Assembly: GCA_902773035.1 (NCBI GenBank)
Contig: CACYDB010000008.1
Coordinates: forward strand, 1 to 36,417
Length of the DNA: 36,417 nt
Origin: an uncultured Ruminococcus sp.
Lineage (GTDB): Bacteria; Bacillota; Clostridia; Oscillospirales; Acutalibacteraceae
Direction of reading: 5' to 3'
The stretch's first letter is position 1. The number at the start of each line of letters is the position of its first letter. A program made the translations under genes and the position numbers. This document shows positions 1 through 7,920 of the stretch, one piece after another. The notes under the pieces are model-generated. The model was not told where the DNA came from. It worked only from the letters and a program-made list of their open reading frames with translations, and did no database searches.

Positions 1-429
1 CAGCTCGTCAACGATACCGATGAAGTCCTCGAGCGGACCGTCGATAATACGAACCGTATCCCCTACCTTGTAGTTAACCTCAACTACACGGCTTTCAACT
101 CCGAGTCTGTATACCTCCTCGTCTGTGAGAGGGACAGGCTTGGATGAGGGACCGACAAATCCCGTACATCCGCGGATATTGCGGACAACATACCAGGTCT
201 CGTCGGTATAAATCATTTTTACAAAAACGTAGCTCGGGAATATCTTGTGCTCGACTTCCTTGATCTTGCCGTCGTTATTCTCGGTTACGATTTCGGTTGG
301 AACTTTTACTTCCACAATCATATCCTGAAGTCCGCGGTTTTCAACCGTAGTCATCAGATCGTTGGCTACTTTGTTTTCGTAGCCGGAATAGGTATGAACA
401 ACATACCATTTAAGCGTTCCGTCTGCCAT
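1..429 (-). CDS. nusG: Transcription termination/antitermination factor NusG (3' end cut by window edge)
   Basis: NusG binds RNA polymerase and modulates pausing, termination and coupling to translation. 143 residues are present. The N-terminal NGN domain opens with WYVVHTYSGYENKVANDL and contains the core KIFPSYVFVKM and the WYVVRNIRGCTGFVG segment. The KOW domain begins near residue 120 (YKVGDTVRIVDGPLEDFIGI) and is cut off at the window edge. NusG is usually about 170-180 residues, so roughly 30 are missing. The ATG start at 427-429 gives MADGTLKWYVV and is preceded by a GGACGAG ribosome binding site. It lies 41 nt downstream of secE, the conserved bacterial order. The ribosomal protein genes rplK and rplA would be expected beyond the window. 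Identification is firm. Confidence 0.96.
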   Translation of the reverse strand, partial: MADGTLKWYVVHTYSGYENKVANDLMTTVENRGLQDMIVEVKVPTEIVTENNDGKIKEVEHKIFPSYVFVKMIYTDETWYVVRNIRGCTGFVGPSSKPVPLTDEEVYRLGVESRVVEVNYKVGDTVRIIDGPLEDFIGIVDEL

Positions 430-470
430 TTGCTCTCGTCCTTTCGATTAGTAATGAAAAGAATTGAGCA

Positions 471-740
471 TCAAGTAGATGCGGTATTCATTACAAGTCC
501 GAGCAGAGCGTAAAGACCTCTGTCCAGAGCGAAAATGAACAAGCCCGCGACAATAATAACTACGAGTATAACGAAGAAGTTGCGTGTAGCTGTCTTGGGG
601 TTAGTCCAGGTGATCTTTTTGATCTCACCCTTGCACTCGCGAAGGTAACTCCAAACGCGTTTAAAAACGTTCTGCTTTTTGGCGTTCTTTTTGGCAGGCT
701 TCGCTGTTGCTTTCGCAGTCTTAGCATTCTTGTCAGCCAT
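471..740 (-). CDS. secE: Preprotein translocase subunit SecE
   Basis: SecE is the small clamp subunit of the SecYEG channel in the cytoplasmic membrane. The 89-residue protein has a Lys/Ala-rich N-terminal extension (about residues 1-24), then the amphipathic SecE segment (FKRVWSYLRECKGEIKKITW, about 27-46) and one membrane helix (about 55-80). This is the usual single-span Gram-positive layout. The ATG start follows an AACGGAGG ribosome binding site about 6 nt upstream. The gene sits 12 nt after rpmG and 41 nt before nusG, so the three are almost certainly one transcript. Confidence 0.95.
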   Translation of the reverse strand: MADKNAKTAKATAKPAKKNAKKQNVFKRVWSYLRECKGEIKKITWTNPKTATRNFFVILVVIIVAGLFIFALDRGLYALLGLVMNTAST

Positions 741-752
741 TATTTACCTCCG

Positions 753-902
753 TTATTTTGTCTCTTTGTGAACAGTGTGCTTTCTACAGAACCTGCAATA
801 CTTGTTCATCTGAAGTCTGTCAGGGCTGTTCTTCTTGTTCTTCATTGTGTTGTAGTTACGCTGTTTACATTCTGTACAAGCCAAAGTTATTTTAACTCTC
901 AT
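753..902 (-). CDS. rpmG: 50S ribosomal protein L33
   Basis: L33 is a large-subunit ribosomal protein. The 49-residue product MRVKITLACTECKQRNY... has two CxxC pairs (Cys9/Cys12 and Cys36/Cys39), so it is the zinc-binding form rather than the cysteine-free paralogue. The open frame continues upstream to 1067, but only the ATG at 900-902 has a good ribosome binding site (GGAGG, 7 nt spacing) and yields the family N-terminus. The longer reading is rejected. It is the first gene of rpmG-secE-nusG and lies about 130 nt downstream of a strong promoter. Confidence 0.95.
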   Translation of the reverse strand: MRVKITLACTECKQRNYNTMKNKKNSPDRLQMNKYCRFCRKHTVHKETK

Positions 903-1029
903 GACGGCACCTCCCGTATTATTTACTAAACCTTGTTTAGTAGTAGGAATAAAATTAGCCTCCCTCAAAGGCGCTGATTTTTCTCCCGCAGCACACAGCA
1001 GGACGCAAAAAAATAAGCCCCTTATACGA

Positions 1030-1046
1030 GGTAACAATATGTTACC
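1030..1046. promoter_or_regulatory. 17-bp palindrome over the -10 of the rpmG promoter
   Basis: GGTAAC, a 5-nt spacer and GTTACC form a perfect inverted repeat that covers the -10 hexamer of the rpmG-secE-nusG promoter. The position would suit a repressor or activator half-site pair, or an early-transcript hairpin. No family-specific operator is recognised. Confidence 0.4.
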
Positions 1047-1067
1047 ATATAAAGAGCTTAAAGTCAA
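1039..1067 (-). promoter_or_regulatory. Sigma-A-type promoter for rpmG-secE-nusG
   Basis: On the minus strand there is a -35 TTGACT (1062-1067), a 17-nt spacer and a -10 TAACAT (1039-1044). The predicted transcript start lies about 130 nt upstream of the rpmG start codon, leaving a sizeable leader. Confidence 0.75.
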
Positions 1068-1080
1068 GTGTTTTTCTGCT

Positions 1081-1107
1081 GTTTTTTAAATAATATCCTT
1101 AAAAAAC
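1081..1107. terminator. AT-rich hairpin downstream of the 1123-1917 gene
   Basis: GTTTTTTAA pairs with TTAAAAAAC across a 9-nt loop, immediately after the unknown gene and before the rpmG promoter. The stem is almost entirely A/T, so terminator strength is doubtful, although U-rich runs occur on both strands. Confidence 0.35.
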
Positions 1108-1122
1108 GTCATTTTGTAATAT

Positions 1123-1917
1123 TTACTGCTTTGCCTGGAGTCTCTGAACCATTGAGGTTTTCTTTTTCTTGGGCTTTTCGGGCTTTACCTTCTTGCCCTT
1201 GAACTTGAGCGCCGCCTTTGAAGCCTTCTTGAGATCGTCGTCGAGGAACTCGGCTACGCTCTCGTACTTATCGTCGGGAACAGAGTTTAAGATTACGATA
1301 GTTATGATCGAGCGTGTATCGGCGTCGCCGTTGGCGTACTGAGTATTGAGAAGCTGACAGAGCTTTTCGATATCCTTCTTATTACCGGAGGCTACAACGT
1401 TGTTGAACTTGGGAACAACGCTTGCTCTGAAAAAGGTTACGGAACGGAAGGGATAGTAGCAATCCTCCTCGTTCTTGATTTCATCCTTGAGCTCGGGAAA
1501 ATAAGTTACGAAACGCTTTGAGAGGAACAGCGGATCGGCGTTGCCCTCATCATCGCCCTTCTTCTTCTTTTTCTTTGTGGTTTTGAGACGCTTTACGGCT
1601 GTGGCGCCTGAGCAGTTCTCAACAAAGTCGTTGGCGATAGAATCGGCTTCCTTCTGAGTATCGTTGTCGGGATCGAACATCCATGTCGCGAGCACACGCC
1701 AGTTATTGTCGGGACCGTCCTCGGTCATAGCGCAGTGGCGCATAACCATATGCTGCTTATCAATAAAATAGACAACTGAGTACGCGCTGTTCTCGGAAGT
1801 ATAGAGAGAAACGAGCTCGTTGTCATTTCCGCTTATCTTCTGCTTTGTAAAGCCCTGAGGCTTTAAGGTTTCCTCAACCTTTTCGCAGATACCGTTGAAT
1901 ACAACTTTTATATCCAA
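1123..1917 (-). CDS. Conserved-looking protein of unknown function
   Basis: About 264 residues, not recognised. It has no signal peptide or membrane span. The N-terminal half is acidic and mixed. Near residues 115-125 there is a run of basic residues (TTKKKKKK), and the C-terminus is strongly basic (KKVKPEKPKKKKTSMVQRLQ), which hints at nucleic-acid or membrane-surface contact but proves nothing. Start choice: an ATG at 1924-1926 would put its AAAGGA ribosome binding site directly against the start codon, which is too close. The in-frame TTG at 1915-1917 has 9-nt spacing, so MDIKVVFNGICEKVEETLKP is the preferred N-terminus. It has its own strong promoter and is apparently monocistronic. Confidence 0.7.
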   Translation of the reverse strand: MDIKVVFNGICEKVEETLKPQGFTKQKISGNDNELVSLYTSENSAYSVVYFIDKQHMVMRHCAMTEDGPDNNWRVLATWMFDPDNDTQKEADSIANDFVENCSGATAVKRLKTTKKKKKKGDDEGNADPLFLSKRFVTYFPELKDEIKNEEDCYYPFRSVTFFRASVVPKFNNVVASGNKKDIEKLCQLLNTQYANGDADTRSIITIVILNSVPDDKYESVAEFLDDDLKKASKAALKFKGKKVKPEKPKKKKTSMVQRLQAKQ

Positions 1918-1948
1918 AATAATCATTCCTTTTTACGTAGATACAGAC

Positions 1949-1977
1949 ATTATACAATTATTATATCTATTTGTCAA
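1949..1977 (-). promoter_or_regulatory. Consensus sigma-A promoter for the 1123-1917 gene
   Basis: TTGACA (1972-1977), a 17-nt spacer and TATAAT (1949-1954) on the minus strand, a perfect consensus match. The leader is very short (roughly 20-25 nt). Confidence 0.88.
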
Positions 1978-1985
1978 ACAAAAGC

Positions 1986-3854
1986 TTACTTCTTCCCCTT
2001 CTTTTTACGGGAATACTTTTTGTACTTGTTCTTCCTGTTATAATCCTTTTGCGGTTTAAAATCCTTTGGCGCGGTGACAAGACAGTTTTTGCCGTTTCCT
2101 GCGAGGTTCAGCCTGCCCGTCCTTTTTAGAGCCTTCAGCACAAGGTCGCGGTTTTTCGGTATGAAATACTGCATCAGCGCGCGCTGCATAGCCTTCTCGT
2201 CGGGAGATCTCGGAACATAGACCTCCTCGAGCGTGTACGGGTCAAGCCCCGTGTAAAACATCGCGGTCGAGATCGTCGCGGGAGTCGGATAAAAATCCTG
2301 AACCTGCTCGGGATGGATTTTCTCTTTTTTGAGGAACACCGCCAGATCCACCGCGTCATTGAGAGTACAGCCCGGGTGGGAGCTCATAAGGTAAGGAACT
2401 ATGTACTGCTCCTTTCCCGCCTGCTTTGTGGCGGCGTAAAACTTTTCGGAGAATATTTTATACGCTTCAATATGCGGCTTGCCCATTTTATCAAGCACCG
2501 CCTGCGAGCAGTGCTCGGGAGCTACGCGAAGCTGTCCGCTGACGTGATACCTGACGAGCTCGTCAAGAAATTCTCCGCTCCCGTCGGCGAGAAAATAATC
2601 ATATCGGATACCGCTGCGAATAAATACGCGCTTGATCCCGTCGAGCTTTCTCAGCTTCCTTAATAAATGTATATAGTCGCTGTGATCGGCATTGAGATTT
2701 TTGCAGGGCTCGGGAGCGAGACATTTCCTGTTTTTGCAAAGCCCGTGCTCCCTCTGAAAATCGCAGGAAGGTATGCGGAAATTCGCCGTAGGTCCTCCGA
2801 CGTCGCTGATGTAGCCCTTGAATCGCGGATTCTTAGTAAAGCTCTTCGCTTCCTCGATTACGCTCTCCTCACTCCTGACGGTAACGGCTCTGCCCTGATG
2901 GAAAGCCAGAGAACAGAAGTTGCACGCTCCGAAGCAACCTCGGTTGTGAGTGATCGAAAACTCTACCTCCGAAATCCGGGGAACTCCGCCGAGCTCCTCA
3001 TAGCAGGGCGGATAATAACGCTCGTACGGCAGAGAGTAAACCCAATCGAGCTGCTCTGTGTTCAGCGGAGGCATCGGCGGATTCTGAACAAGAATGTATT
3101 TGCCGTGGCGCTGAATCATCTTTCGTCCGCGAACGGCGTCAGCTTCCTCGAGCTCCTTTCTCGCGGCGACGGCGTAGTCGCGCTTACTCTCGCTGACGCG
3201 CTCGAAGCTCGGCAAATCGACGACCGACTCGGGTACGTAATCCTTAGTGGCGATTTTGTAGCAGATACCGCGAATATCGCGCAGCGCTTCAAGCGGCAGA
3301 CCCTTGTTGAGCCTGTCGGCGATCTCTATTGTTTGCAGCTCGCCCATTCCGTAAGAAAGAATGTCGGCTTTACTGTCAAAAAGCACAGAGGGCATAACCC
3401 TGTCAAGCCAGTAGTCATAGTGCGCGAAGCGTCTGAGCGAAGCTTCAAGTCCGCCGATGATCACGGGAGAGTCGGGGTAAAGTCTTTTTATTATATTGGA
3501 ATACACGGTTACTGCGCGGTCGGGACGCTTACCCGATTTACCTCCTGCGGTATAGGCGTCGTCGGAACGCTTACGCTTGGCGACGGTGTAATGCGCGACC
3601 ATACTGTCGATATTGCCCGCGCTGACAAAGAACGCCAGTCTCGGCTTACCGAACTGAGTAAAATCTCTGTCGGACTTCCAGTCGGGCTGAGCGAGGAAGG
3701 CTACCCTGTAGCCCTTCGCCTCCAGCACACGCGTGATAATAGCCGCGCCGAAGGACGGGTGGTCAACATAGCTGTCGCCGCACACGTAGACAAAGTCCAC
3801 GTAATCCCATCCGCGTTCCTTAACCTCTTTAATTGTCATAGGTAGATATGACAT
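1986..3854 (-). CDS. YgiQ family radical SAM protein
   Basis: The 622-residue protein matches the YgiQ (UPF0313) family of radical SAM enzymes, whose substrate is still unclear. The N-terminus MSYLPMTIKEVKERGWDYVD is typical, and a B12-binding-like Rossmann region (about 20-180) includes VIIGGLEASLRRFAHYDYW. The radical SAM cluster is Cys307-x3-Cys311-x2-Cys314 (CFGACNFC), ligating a 4Fe-4S centre. A further set of cysteines near 375-395 (CDFQREHGLCKNRKCLAPEPC) may bind an extra metal centre. The C-terminus is a Lys/Arg-rich tail. ATG follows GGGGAAAAACT. It is the last gene of the rsmF-to-ygiQ chain, 59 nt after spoIIIE/ftsK. Confidence 0.9.
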   Translation of the reverse strand: MSYLPMTIKEVKERGWDYVDFVYVCGDSYVDHPSFGAAIITRVLEAKGYRVAFLAQPDWKSDRDFTQFGKPRLAFFVSAGNIDSMVAHYTVAKRKRSDDAYTAGGKSGKRPDRAVTVYSNIIKRLYPDSPVIIGGLEASLRRFAHYDYWLDRVMPSVLFDSKADILSYGMGELQTIEIADRLNKGLPLEALRDIRGICYKIATKDYVPESVVDLPSFERVSESKRDYAVAARKELEEADAVRGRKMIQRHGKYILVQNPPMPPLNTEQLDWVYSLPYERYYPPCYEELGGVPRISEVEFSITHNRGCFGACNFCSLAFHQGRAVTVRSEESVIEEAKSFTKNPRFKGYISDVGGPTANFRIPSCDFQREHGLCKNRKCLAPEPCKNLNADHSDYIHLLRKLRKLDGIKRVFIRSGIRYDYFLADGSGEFLDELVRYHVSGQLRVAPEHCSQAVLDKMGKPHIEAYKIFSEKFYAATKQAGKEQYIVPYLMSSHPGCTLNDAVDLAVFLKKEKIHPEQVQDFYPTPATISTAMFYTGLDPYTLEEVYVPRSPDEKAMQRALMQYFIPKNRDLVLKALKRTGRLNLAGNGKNCLVTAPKDFKPQKDYNRKNKYKKYSRKKKGKK

Positions 3855-3860
3855 AGTTTT

Positions 3861-3901
3861 TCCCCTATATAAAACCGGTACCCCTTATATAAAAGGGGTA
3901 C
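3861..3901. repeat. Duplicated CCCC-TATATAAAA motif with a 7-bp hairpin
   Basis: Between the translocase gene and the YgiQ gene, the block CCCCTATATAAAA is followed by a near copy, CCCCTTATATAAAA. The second copy lies inside an inverted repeat, GTACCCC (3878-3884) with GGGGTAC (3895-3901). It lacks a clear T tract, so it could be a weak attenuator, an mRNA processing site or a small repeat. Confidence 0.4.
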
Positions 3902-3913
3902 ATTTTCGATTAA

Positions 3914-6472
3914 TTACTCGTTACCGAGATTATTGCTTCTCTCCAGCCACTCGCTGTAGGTCATAATAACCTCACGCGGCTTTGAGCCCTGATGAGGTCC
4001 TACAATTCCGAGCTGTTCCATATCGTCGATCATCCGTCCGGCTCTGGCGTAGCCAACCTTCATCCTGCGCTGGAGCATTGAGGTGGAAGCCTGTCCCGCC
4101 TCAATAACGATCTTGATAGCCTCTTCCATTTTGCTGTCAACGTCAACTCCGTCGGAATCGCCCGAGGATTTTTCGCCGTTGAGCTCCTCGGCGGCTATGC
4201 GCTTGATCTTCTCCTCGATCTCCTCGTTATACTGAGCGGAGTAGGATTTCTTGACATAGCTTGTTACGGCGCCGATTTCCTCCTCGGTCGCGTAACAGCC
4301 CTGAACTCTGGTCGGAGTAGGCGCTCCAACAGGCATATAGAGCATATCGCCTCGTCCGATAAGCTTCTCCGCGCCGCCGGTGTCGAGAATGATTCTCGAG
4401 TCCATATTGGAGCCTACCTTCAGCGCGATACGGCTCGGAACGTTCGACTTGATAAGACCCGTGATGACATTCGCGGTCGGTCGCTGGGTAGCGATAACAA
4501 GGTGCATACCCGCGGCTCTGGCGAGCTGAGCGAGACGGACGATACTGTCCTCGACCTCGCTGGGAGCCGTCATCATAAGGTCGGCGAGCTCGTCTATAGC
4601 GATAACGATTCGCGGAAGCTTTTCGCACGCTACGGGAAGGCCGTTGATTTCAAGCTTAGGCTGAACCATTTCGCCGTTTTCATCCTCATAGGGCGGATTG
4701 TCAGCCATATATTCAAGGTTGGACTCGATAAGCTTGTTGTAGCCCTCGATGTCCTTGCAGTCAAACTCGGCGAAGCGCTTATATCTGTCCTGCATTTCCG
4801 ATACCGCCCAAGCCAGAGTACCCGCCGCCTTTTTAGCGTCGGAAACAACAGGCACAAGCAGGTGAGGTACGCCCTTGTACTTTGAGAACTCAACCATTTT
4901 GGGATCTATAAGCACAAGCTTTACCTCGTCGGGATTAGCCTTGAAAAGAATACTGATAAGCAGTGAGTTTACGCAGACGGATTTACCCGAGCCCGTAGTA
5001 CCCGCGATAAGCAGGTGAGGGAGCTTTGCGATATCCGTGGTAATGATGTTGCCCGCGATATCCCTGCCCAGAACGCAGGTGAGCTTACTCTTGCTGTTCT
5101 CAAACTCATCCGAGTCAATGAGCTCGCGGATGCTTACCATACTTACGATCTTATTAGGAACCTCGATTCCGACAGCCGCCTTGCCCGGAATCGGAGCCTC
5201 AATACGTATGCCGTTAGCGGCAAGATTAAGGGCGATATCGTCGGAGAGGTTTGTAATTTTATTGATTTTTACGCCCGGCGCGGGATGGAGCTCATAACGC
5301 GTAACGGAAGGTCCGCGCGAGATATGAGTGATAGTCGCCCCTACGCCGAAGCTCTCGAGAGTGGAGATAAGCTTCTGAGCGTTGGCGCGCATTTCCTCGT
5401 CGCCGTCTACGCCTGAGTTATCGGCGATTTTAAGAAGTCCAACGGGCGGATACTTGTACTCGCCGCGCTGAGTTGTATCAGTTTCAGCTGATTTCTGAGC
5501 CGCCTTTTTACGAGGCTTGTTCTTAAAGGAAACGATCTCAGGCTCCGAGGAGTCCTCGGTATAGTCCATCTTGGCGGCGTTGACCGCCGCGGTAAAGTCG
5601 GTTTTTTCCTTCTTAGGAGTCGGCTTGCGGTCGTCGCCGATGTCAATGTCTATACTGCTTCTCCTGCGGGGAGGCTTTTTCTTTTTCTTCTTTGAGCTTG
5701 AATCCAGCGGAATGTCGATCTCGCCGTCAAAGCTCTTGCCCGTGTAATCCGTGATTTCGTAACCGCCCGCGTTATTATCGCCGCCGTCGTCATATTCACG
5801 CCTTCTGCGGCGGTATTCTTCCGTACGCTCGTAAACGTCCGTAACGCCTTTTCCAACGCGCTTAGCCGCTCTGCCGATATCGTTGAGCGACACCTTGAAG
5901 ATAATCAAAATCAAGGCGATAAGCACAACAAATACCACGCATACTGCCGCGACCTGACCGAAGGCGATAAGGATCGGATAACCGATAATTCCGCTGAACA
6001 AGCCTCCGCCCGCCGCGAAATATGAATCTGCGTTGAAGCCGTCCGCGAACAGATTGCTCATAGCGCGGAAGAAATTTCCGTCGAGATAATGACGGCTGTC
6101 GGGACTCAACAGATAAACCGCGCTTTCAGCGAGTAAAACAATAAGCGCGCAGGTTAGAACCTTTGTCTTGAAATGCGCGATGTTTTTCTCGATCGCGGTT
6201 ATAAAGGCGAGGTACGCGAAAACGATCGGCATAAGTATGATACATACGCCGAAAAGTCCGTAAAACACGCCGCGGATAAAGGACCATACGCTCGCGCCCT
6301 GAACGATCACGATAACCATCGAGAGTATCGCCGCCGCGGCGTAGATAATCGCCTCTACCCTGTAATTACGCTGTCGCGGCTCCCTGACCTTAGCCTTGGA
6401 GCTTTTAGCGGGAGCCTTTGAGCGCGTATTTTTTTTACCCTTTGAAGCAGGTTTCTTTTTCGTATTAGCCAA
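3914..6472 (-). CDS. FtsK/SpoIIIE family DNA translocase
   Basis: ATP-driven DNA pump that clears chromosome arms from the septum at division or sporulation. It has 852 residues. Lys-rich N-terminus (1-35), about four membrane helices (about 40-195), then a long low-complexity linker (about 210-335). The motor contains Walker A GTTGSGKS (491-498) and a Walker B stretch IVIAIDELADLMM. The C-terminal winged-helix gamma domain (about 780-845, ASTSMLQRRMKVGYARAGRMI) reads polarity sequences in DNA. The start codon is TTG at 6470-6472 with a GGAAG ribosome binding site 7 nt upstream, and no ATG alternative is near. The gene follows uppP by 29 nt. SpoIIIE and FtsK cannot be separated from sequence alone. 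Confidence 0.93.
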   Translation of the reverse strand: MANTKKKPASKGKKNTRSKAPAKSSKAKVREPRQRNYRVEAIIYAAAAILSMVIVIVQGASVWSFIRGVFYGLFGVCIILMPIVFAYLAFITAIEKNIAHFKTKVLTCALIVLLAESAVYLLSPDSRHYLDGNFFRAMSNLFADGFNADSYFAAGGGLFSGIIGYPILIAFGQVAAVCVVFVVLIALILIIFKVSLNDIGRAAKRVGKGVTDVYERTEEYRRRRREYDDGGDNNAGGYEITDYTGKSFDGEIDIPLDSSSKKKKKKPPRRRSSIDIDIGDDRKPTPKKEKTDFTAAVNAAKMDYTEDSSEPEIVSFKNKPRKKAAQKSAETDTTQRGEYKYPPVGLLKIADNSGVDGDEEMRANAQKLISTLESFGVGATITHISRGPSVTRYELHPAPGVKINKITNLSDDIALNLAANGIRIEAPIPGKAAVGIEVPNKIVSMVSIRELIDSDEFENSKSKLTCVLGRDIAGNIITTDIAKLPHLLIAGTTGSGKSVCVNSLLISILFKANPDEVKLVLIDPKMVEFSKYKGVPHLLVPVVSDAKKAAGTLAWAVSEMQDRYKRFAEFDCKDIEGYNKLIESNLEYMADNPPYEDENGEMVQPKLEINGLPVACEKLPRIVIAIDELADLMMTAPSEVEDSIVRLAQLARAAGMHLVIATQRPTANVITGLIKSNVPSRIALKVGSNMDSRIILDTGGAEKLIGRGDMLYMPVGAPTPTRVQGCYATEEEIGAVTSYVKKSYSAQYNEEIEEKIKRIAAEELNGEKSSGDSDGVDVDSKMEEAIKIVIEAGQASTSMLQRRMKVGYARAGRMIDDMEQLGIVGPHQGSKPREVIMTYSEWLERSNNLGNE

Positions 6473-6501
6473 TTTTTCACTTCCAAATTTTCAGCAATGT
6501 G

Positions 6502-7446
6502 TTAAACAAAGCTTACAAATGAACCCGTTGTCATTTCATATACGCTTATAATAGTTACCGTGACACCGACAAGGAAGGTGTAGATTACAAAAACAATCAT
6601 CTTATCGGTCTTTAAGAGCCACTTGAACAGCCAGATCGCCAAGTAGCCGACAATCGCCGCCGCGAGTACGCCGCAGGCTACGGCTATGAGCGTTTCGCTG
6701 TTGATTGCAGATGTATCGACATCCTTGATTTCAAGAATTGCCGCCGCGATGATAGACGGTATTCCGAGGATAAAGGTGTAATCGAGAGCCGCCTGCTTGT
6801 TGATTCCGCGCATCTCGCCGACCGCGAGAGTTGTACCTGAGCGTGAAAGTCCGGGGAACAGCGCCGCGAAGCACTGACCGATACCTACGACAATCGCGTC
6901 CAGAATACCGTAACGCGTTCTGCCGTTGCCCTCATACTCGTCACTCGTATCCTTGAAGCGCTTACCCTTTGCGGCGCGCTTATTGCAGATATTACCGATA
7001 AGCAGAAGCATACTTGTCATAATGAGCGAGAAGCCCACAACGATAAAATACTTGCTTTCCGCGAACATATCAGCCAGATCCTTGACCTTCATATCCGTAC
7101 CGGGAATCGGCGCGAACAGCAGGAACAGCGGAATCAGACCGATAATAAGCATAACGATAAGATTACGGTCGTTATCCATTTTTTTCCAGCTGAATTTGCC
7201 CGTAAAGACATCCTTGATCAGTGAGAAGAACGCCTTGATAAGTCTCCAGATGAGCTTATGATAGAAAATCACAACCGCGAGCAGCGTGCCTAAATGGAGC
7301 ATTACGTCGAGGAAAAGTCCTCCGTCCTCCATGCCCATAAGGTGCTGAGCGATGTTGAGATGGCCGCTGCTCGACACAGGCAGGAACTCGGTAAGTCCCT
7401 GAATAACGCCGAGTATAACGTCCTGAATAATTTGTGTAGCCAGCAT
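6502..7446 (-). CDS. uppP: Undecaprenyl-diphosphatase UppP/BacA
   Basis: Recycles undecaprenyl pyrophosphate, the lipid carrier of cell-wall synthesis, by removing a phosphate at the membrane, and confers bacitracin tolerance. Both signature regions are present: LTEFLPVSSSGHL near residues 18-30 and PGLSRSGTT in the second half. Multiple hydrophobic helices fill the rest. The 314 residues are longer than the usual 270-280 because of charged loops (including GKRFKDTSDEYEGNGRTRYG). The start is the ATG at 7444-7446 with GGAGG 6 nt upstream. The frame stays open further upstream only by running into the previous gene. That previous gene ends 1 nt upstream, so the two are cotranscribed. Confidence 0.94.
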   Translation of the reverse strand: MLATQIIQDVILGVIQGLTEFLPVSSSGHLNIAQHLMGMEDGGLFLDVMLHLGTLLAVVIFYHKLIWRLIKAFFSLIKDVFTGKFSWKKMDNDRNLIVMLIIGLIPLFLLFAPIPGTDMKVKDLADMFAESKYFIVVGFSLIMTSMLLLIGNICNKRAAKGKRFKDTSDEYEGNGRTRYGILDAIVVGIGQCFAALFPGLSRSGTTLAVGEMRGINKQAALDYTFILGIPSIIAAAILEIKDVDTSAINSETLIAVACGVLAAAIVGYLAIWLFKWLLKTDKMIVFVIYTFLVGVTVTIISVYEMTTGSFVSFV

Positions 7447-7447
7447 A

Positions 7448-7717
7448 CTATACCTCCAAATTTGTATTTTCCTCCGCTTCTTCCTCGTCGTCACCTCCGC
7501 GGGCAAACACCGCGAAGATTATTCCGATAACCGCCAGCGCCGTTGAACACAGCGCCATAACAAGAGTGACGTTTCCTGTTGTAAACAGGAAGCCACCGGG
7601 CATCGGCAGGAGCATCATAGCGAAGCACATCACGAGAGCCGCGATCAAAAGTAACACGACTATCGGGACAATAATAATCATTGCTTTTTGAAATCTTGAG
7701 TATTTTTTAACTTTCAT
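7448..7717 (-). CDS. Small membrane protein of unknown function
   Basis: 89 residues with two hydrophobic helices (about 12-35 and 50-72) and a highly acidic C-terminus (RGGDDEEEAEENTNLEV). The ATG at 7715-7717 overlaps the stop of the preceding small gene by 4 nt (ATGA), which indicates translational coupling. The open frame continues further upstream, but that extension would lie inside the neighbour. No family is recognised. Position between ksgA and uppP suggests an envelope role only by association. Confidence 0.72.
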   Translation of the reverse strand: MKVKKYSRFQKAMIIIVPIVVLLLIAALVMCFAMMLLPMPGGFLFTTGNVTLVMALCSTALAVIGIIFAVFARGGDDEEEAEENTNLEV

Positions 7718-7920
7718 TTGTTTATCCTCACCTTGCTTAGACAAGCGCAAACAATTCCCGCAACTGCGACGAATGCCGAAGCCGCCGCGATAGCCACGAC
7801 AACAGCCTGTTCATCGCCTAGAGCCGCGTGCAGTATCATCGCCGTCACCAGCATAAGAAAGCTCACAGCGAAGATTATCAGCGCGGCGTAACGGAGAGTT
7901 TTTCTTTCCTTCATATTCAT
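7714..7920 (-). CDS. Small two-helix membrane protein of unknown function
   Basis: 68 residues, starting MNMKERKTLRYAA, with two hydrophobic helices (about 12-30 and 36-58) and a short basic tail. The ATG at 7918-7920 overlaps the ksgA stop by 4 nt (ATGA), and its own stop overlaps the next gene the same way. It is therefore a tightly coupled operon member. An internal ATG two codons later is possible. It resembles its downstream neighbour in size and layout, so they may act as a pair. Confidence 0.72.
   Translation of the reverse strand: MNMKERKTLRYAALIIFAVSFLMLVTAMILHAALGDEQAVVVAIAAASAFVAVAGIVCACLSKVRINK

Noticed and set aside
753..1067. Longer 104-residue version of L33
   Set aside because: The extension overlaps the promoter; the ATG at 902 has the correct RBS and family N-terminus.
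2667..3845. 392-residue plus-strand ORF antisense to the YgiQ gene
   Set aside because: Long only because of codon bias on the opposite strand; the minus frame has the radical SAM motif.
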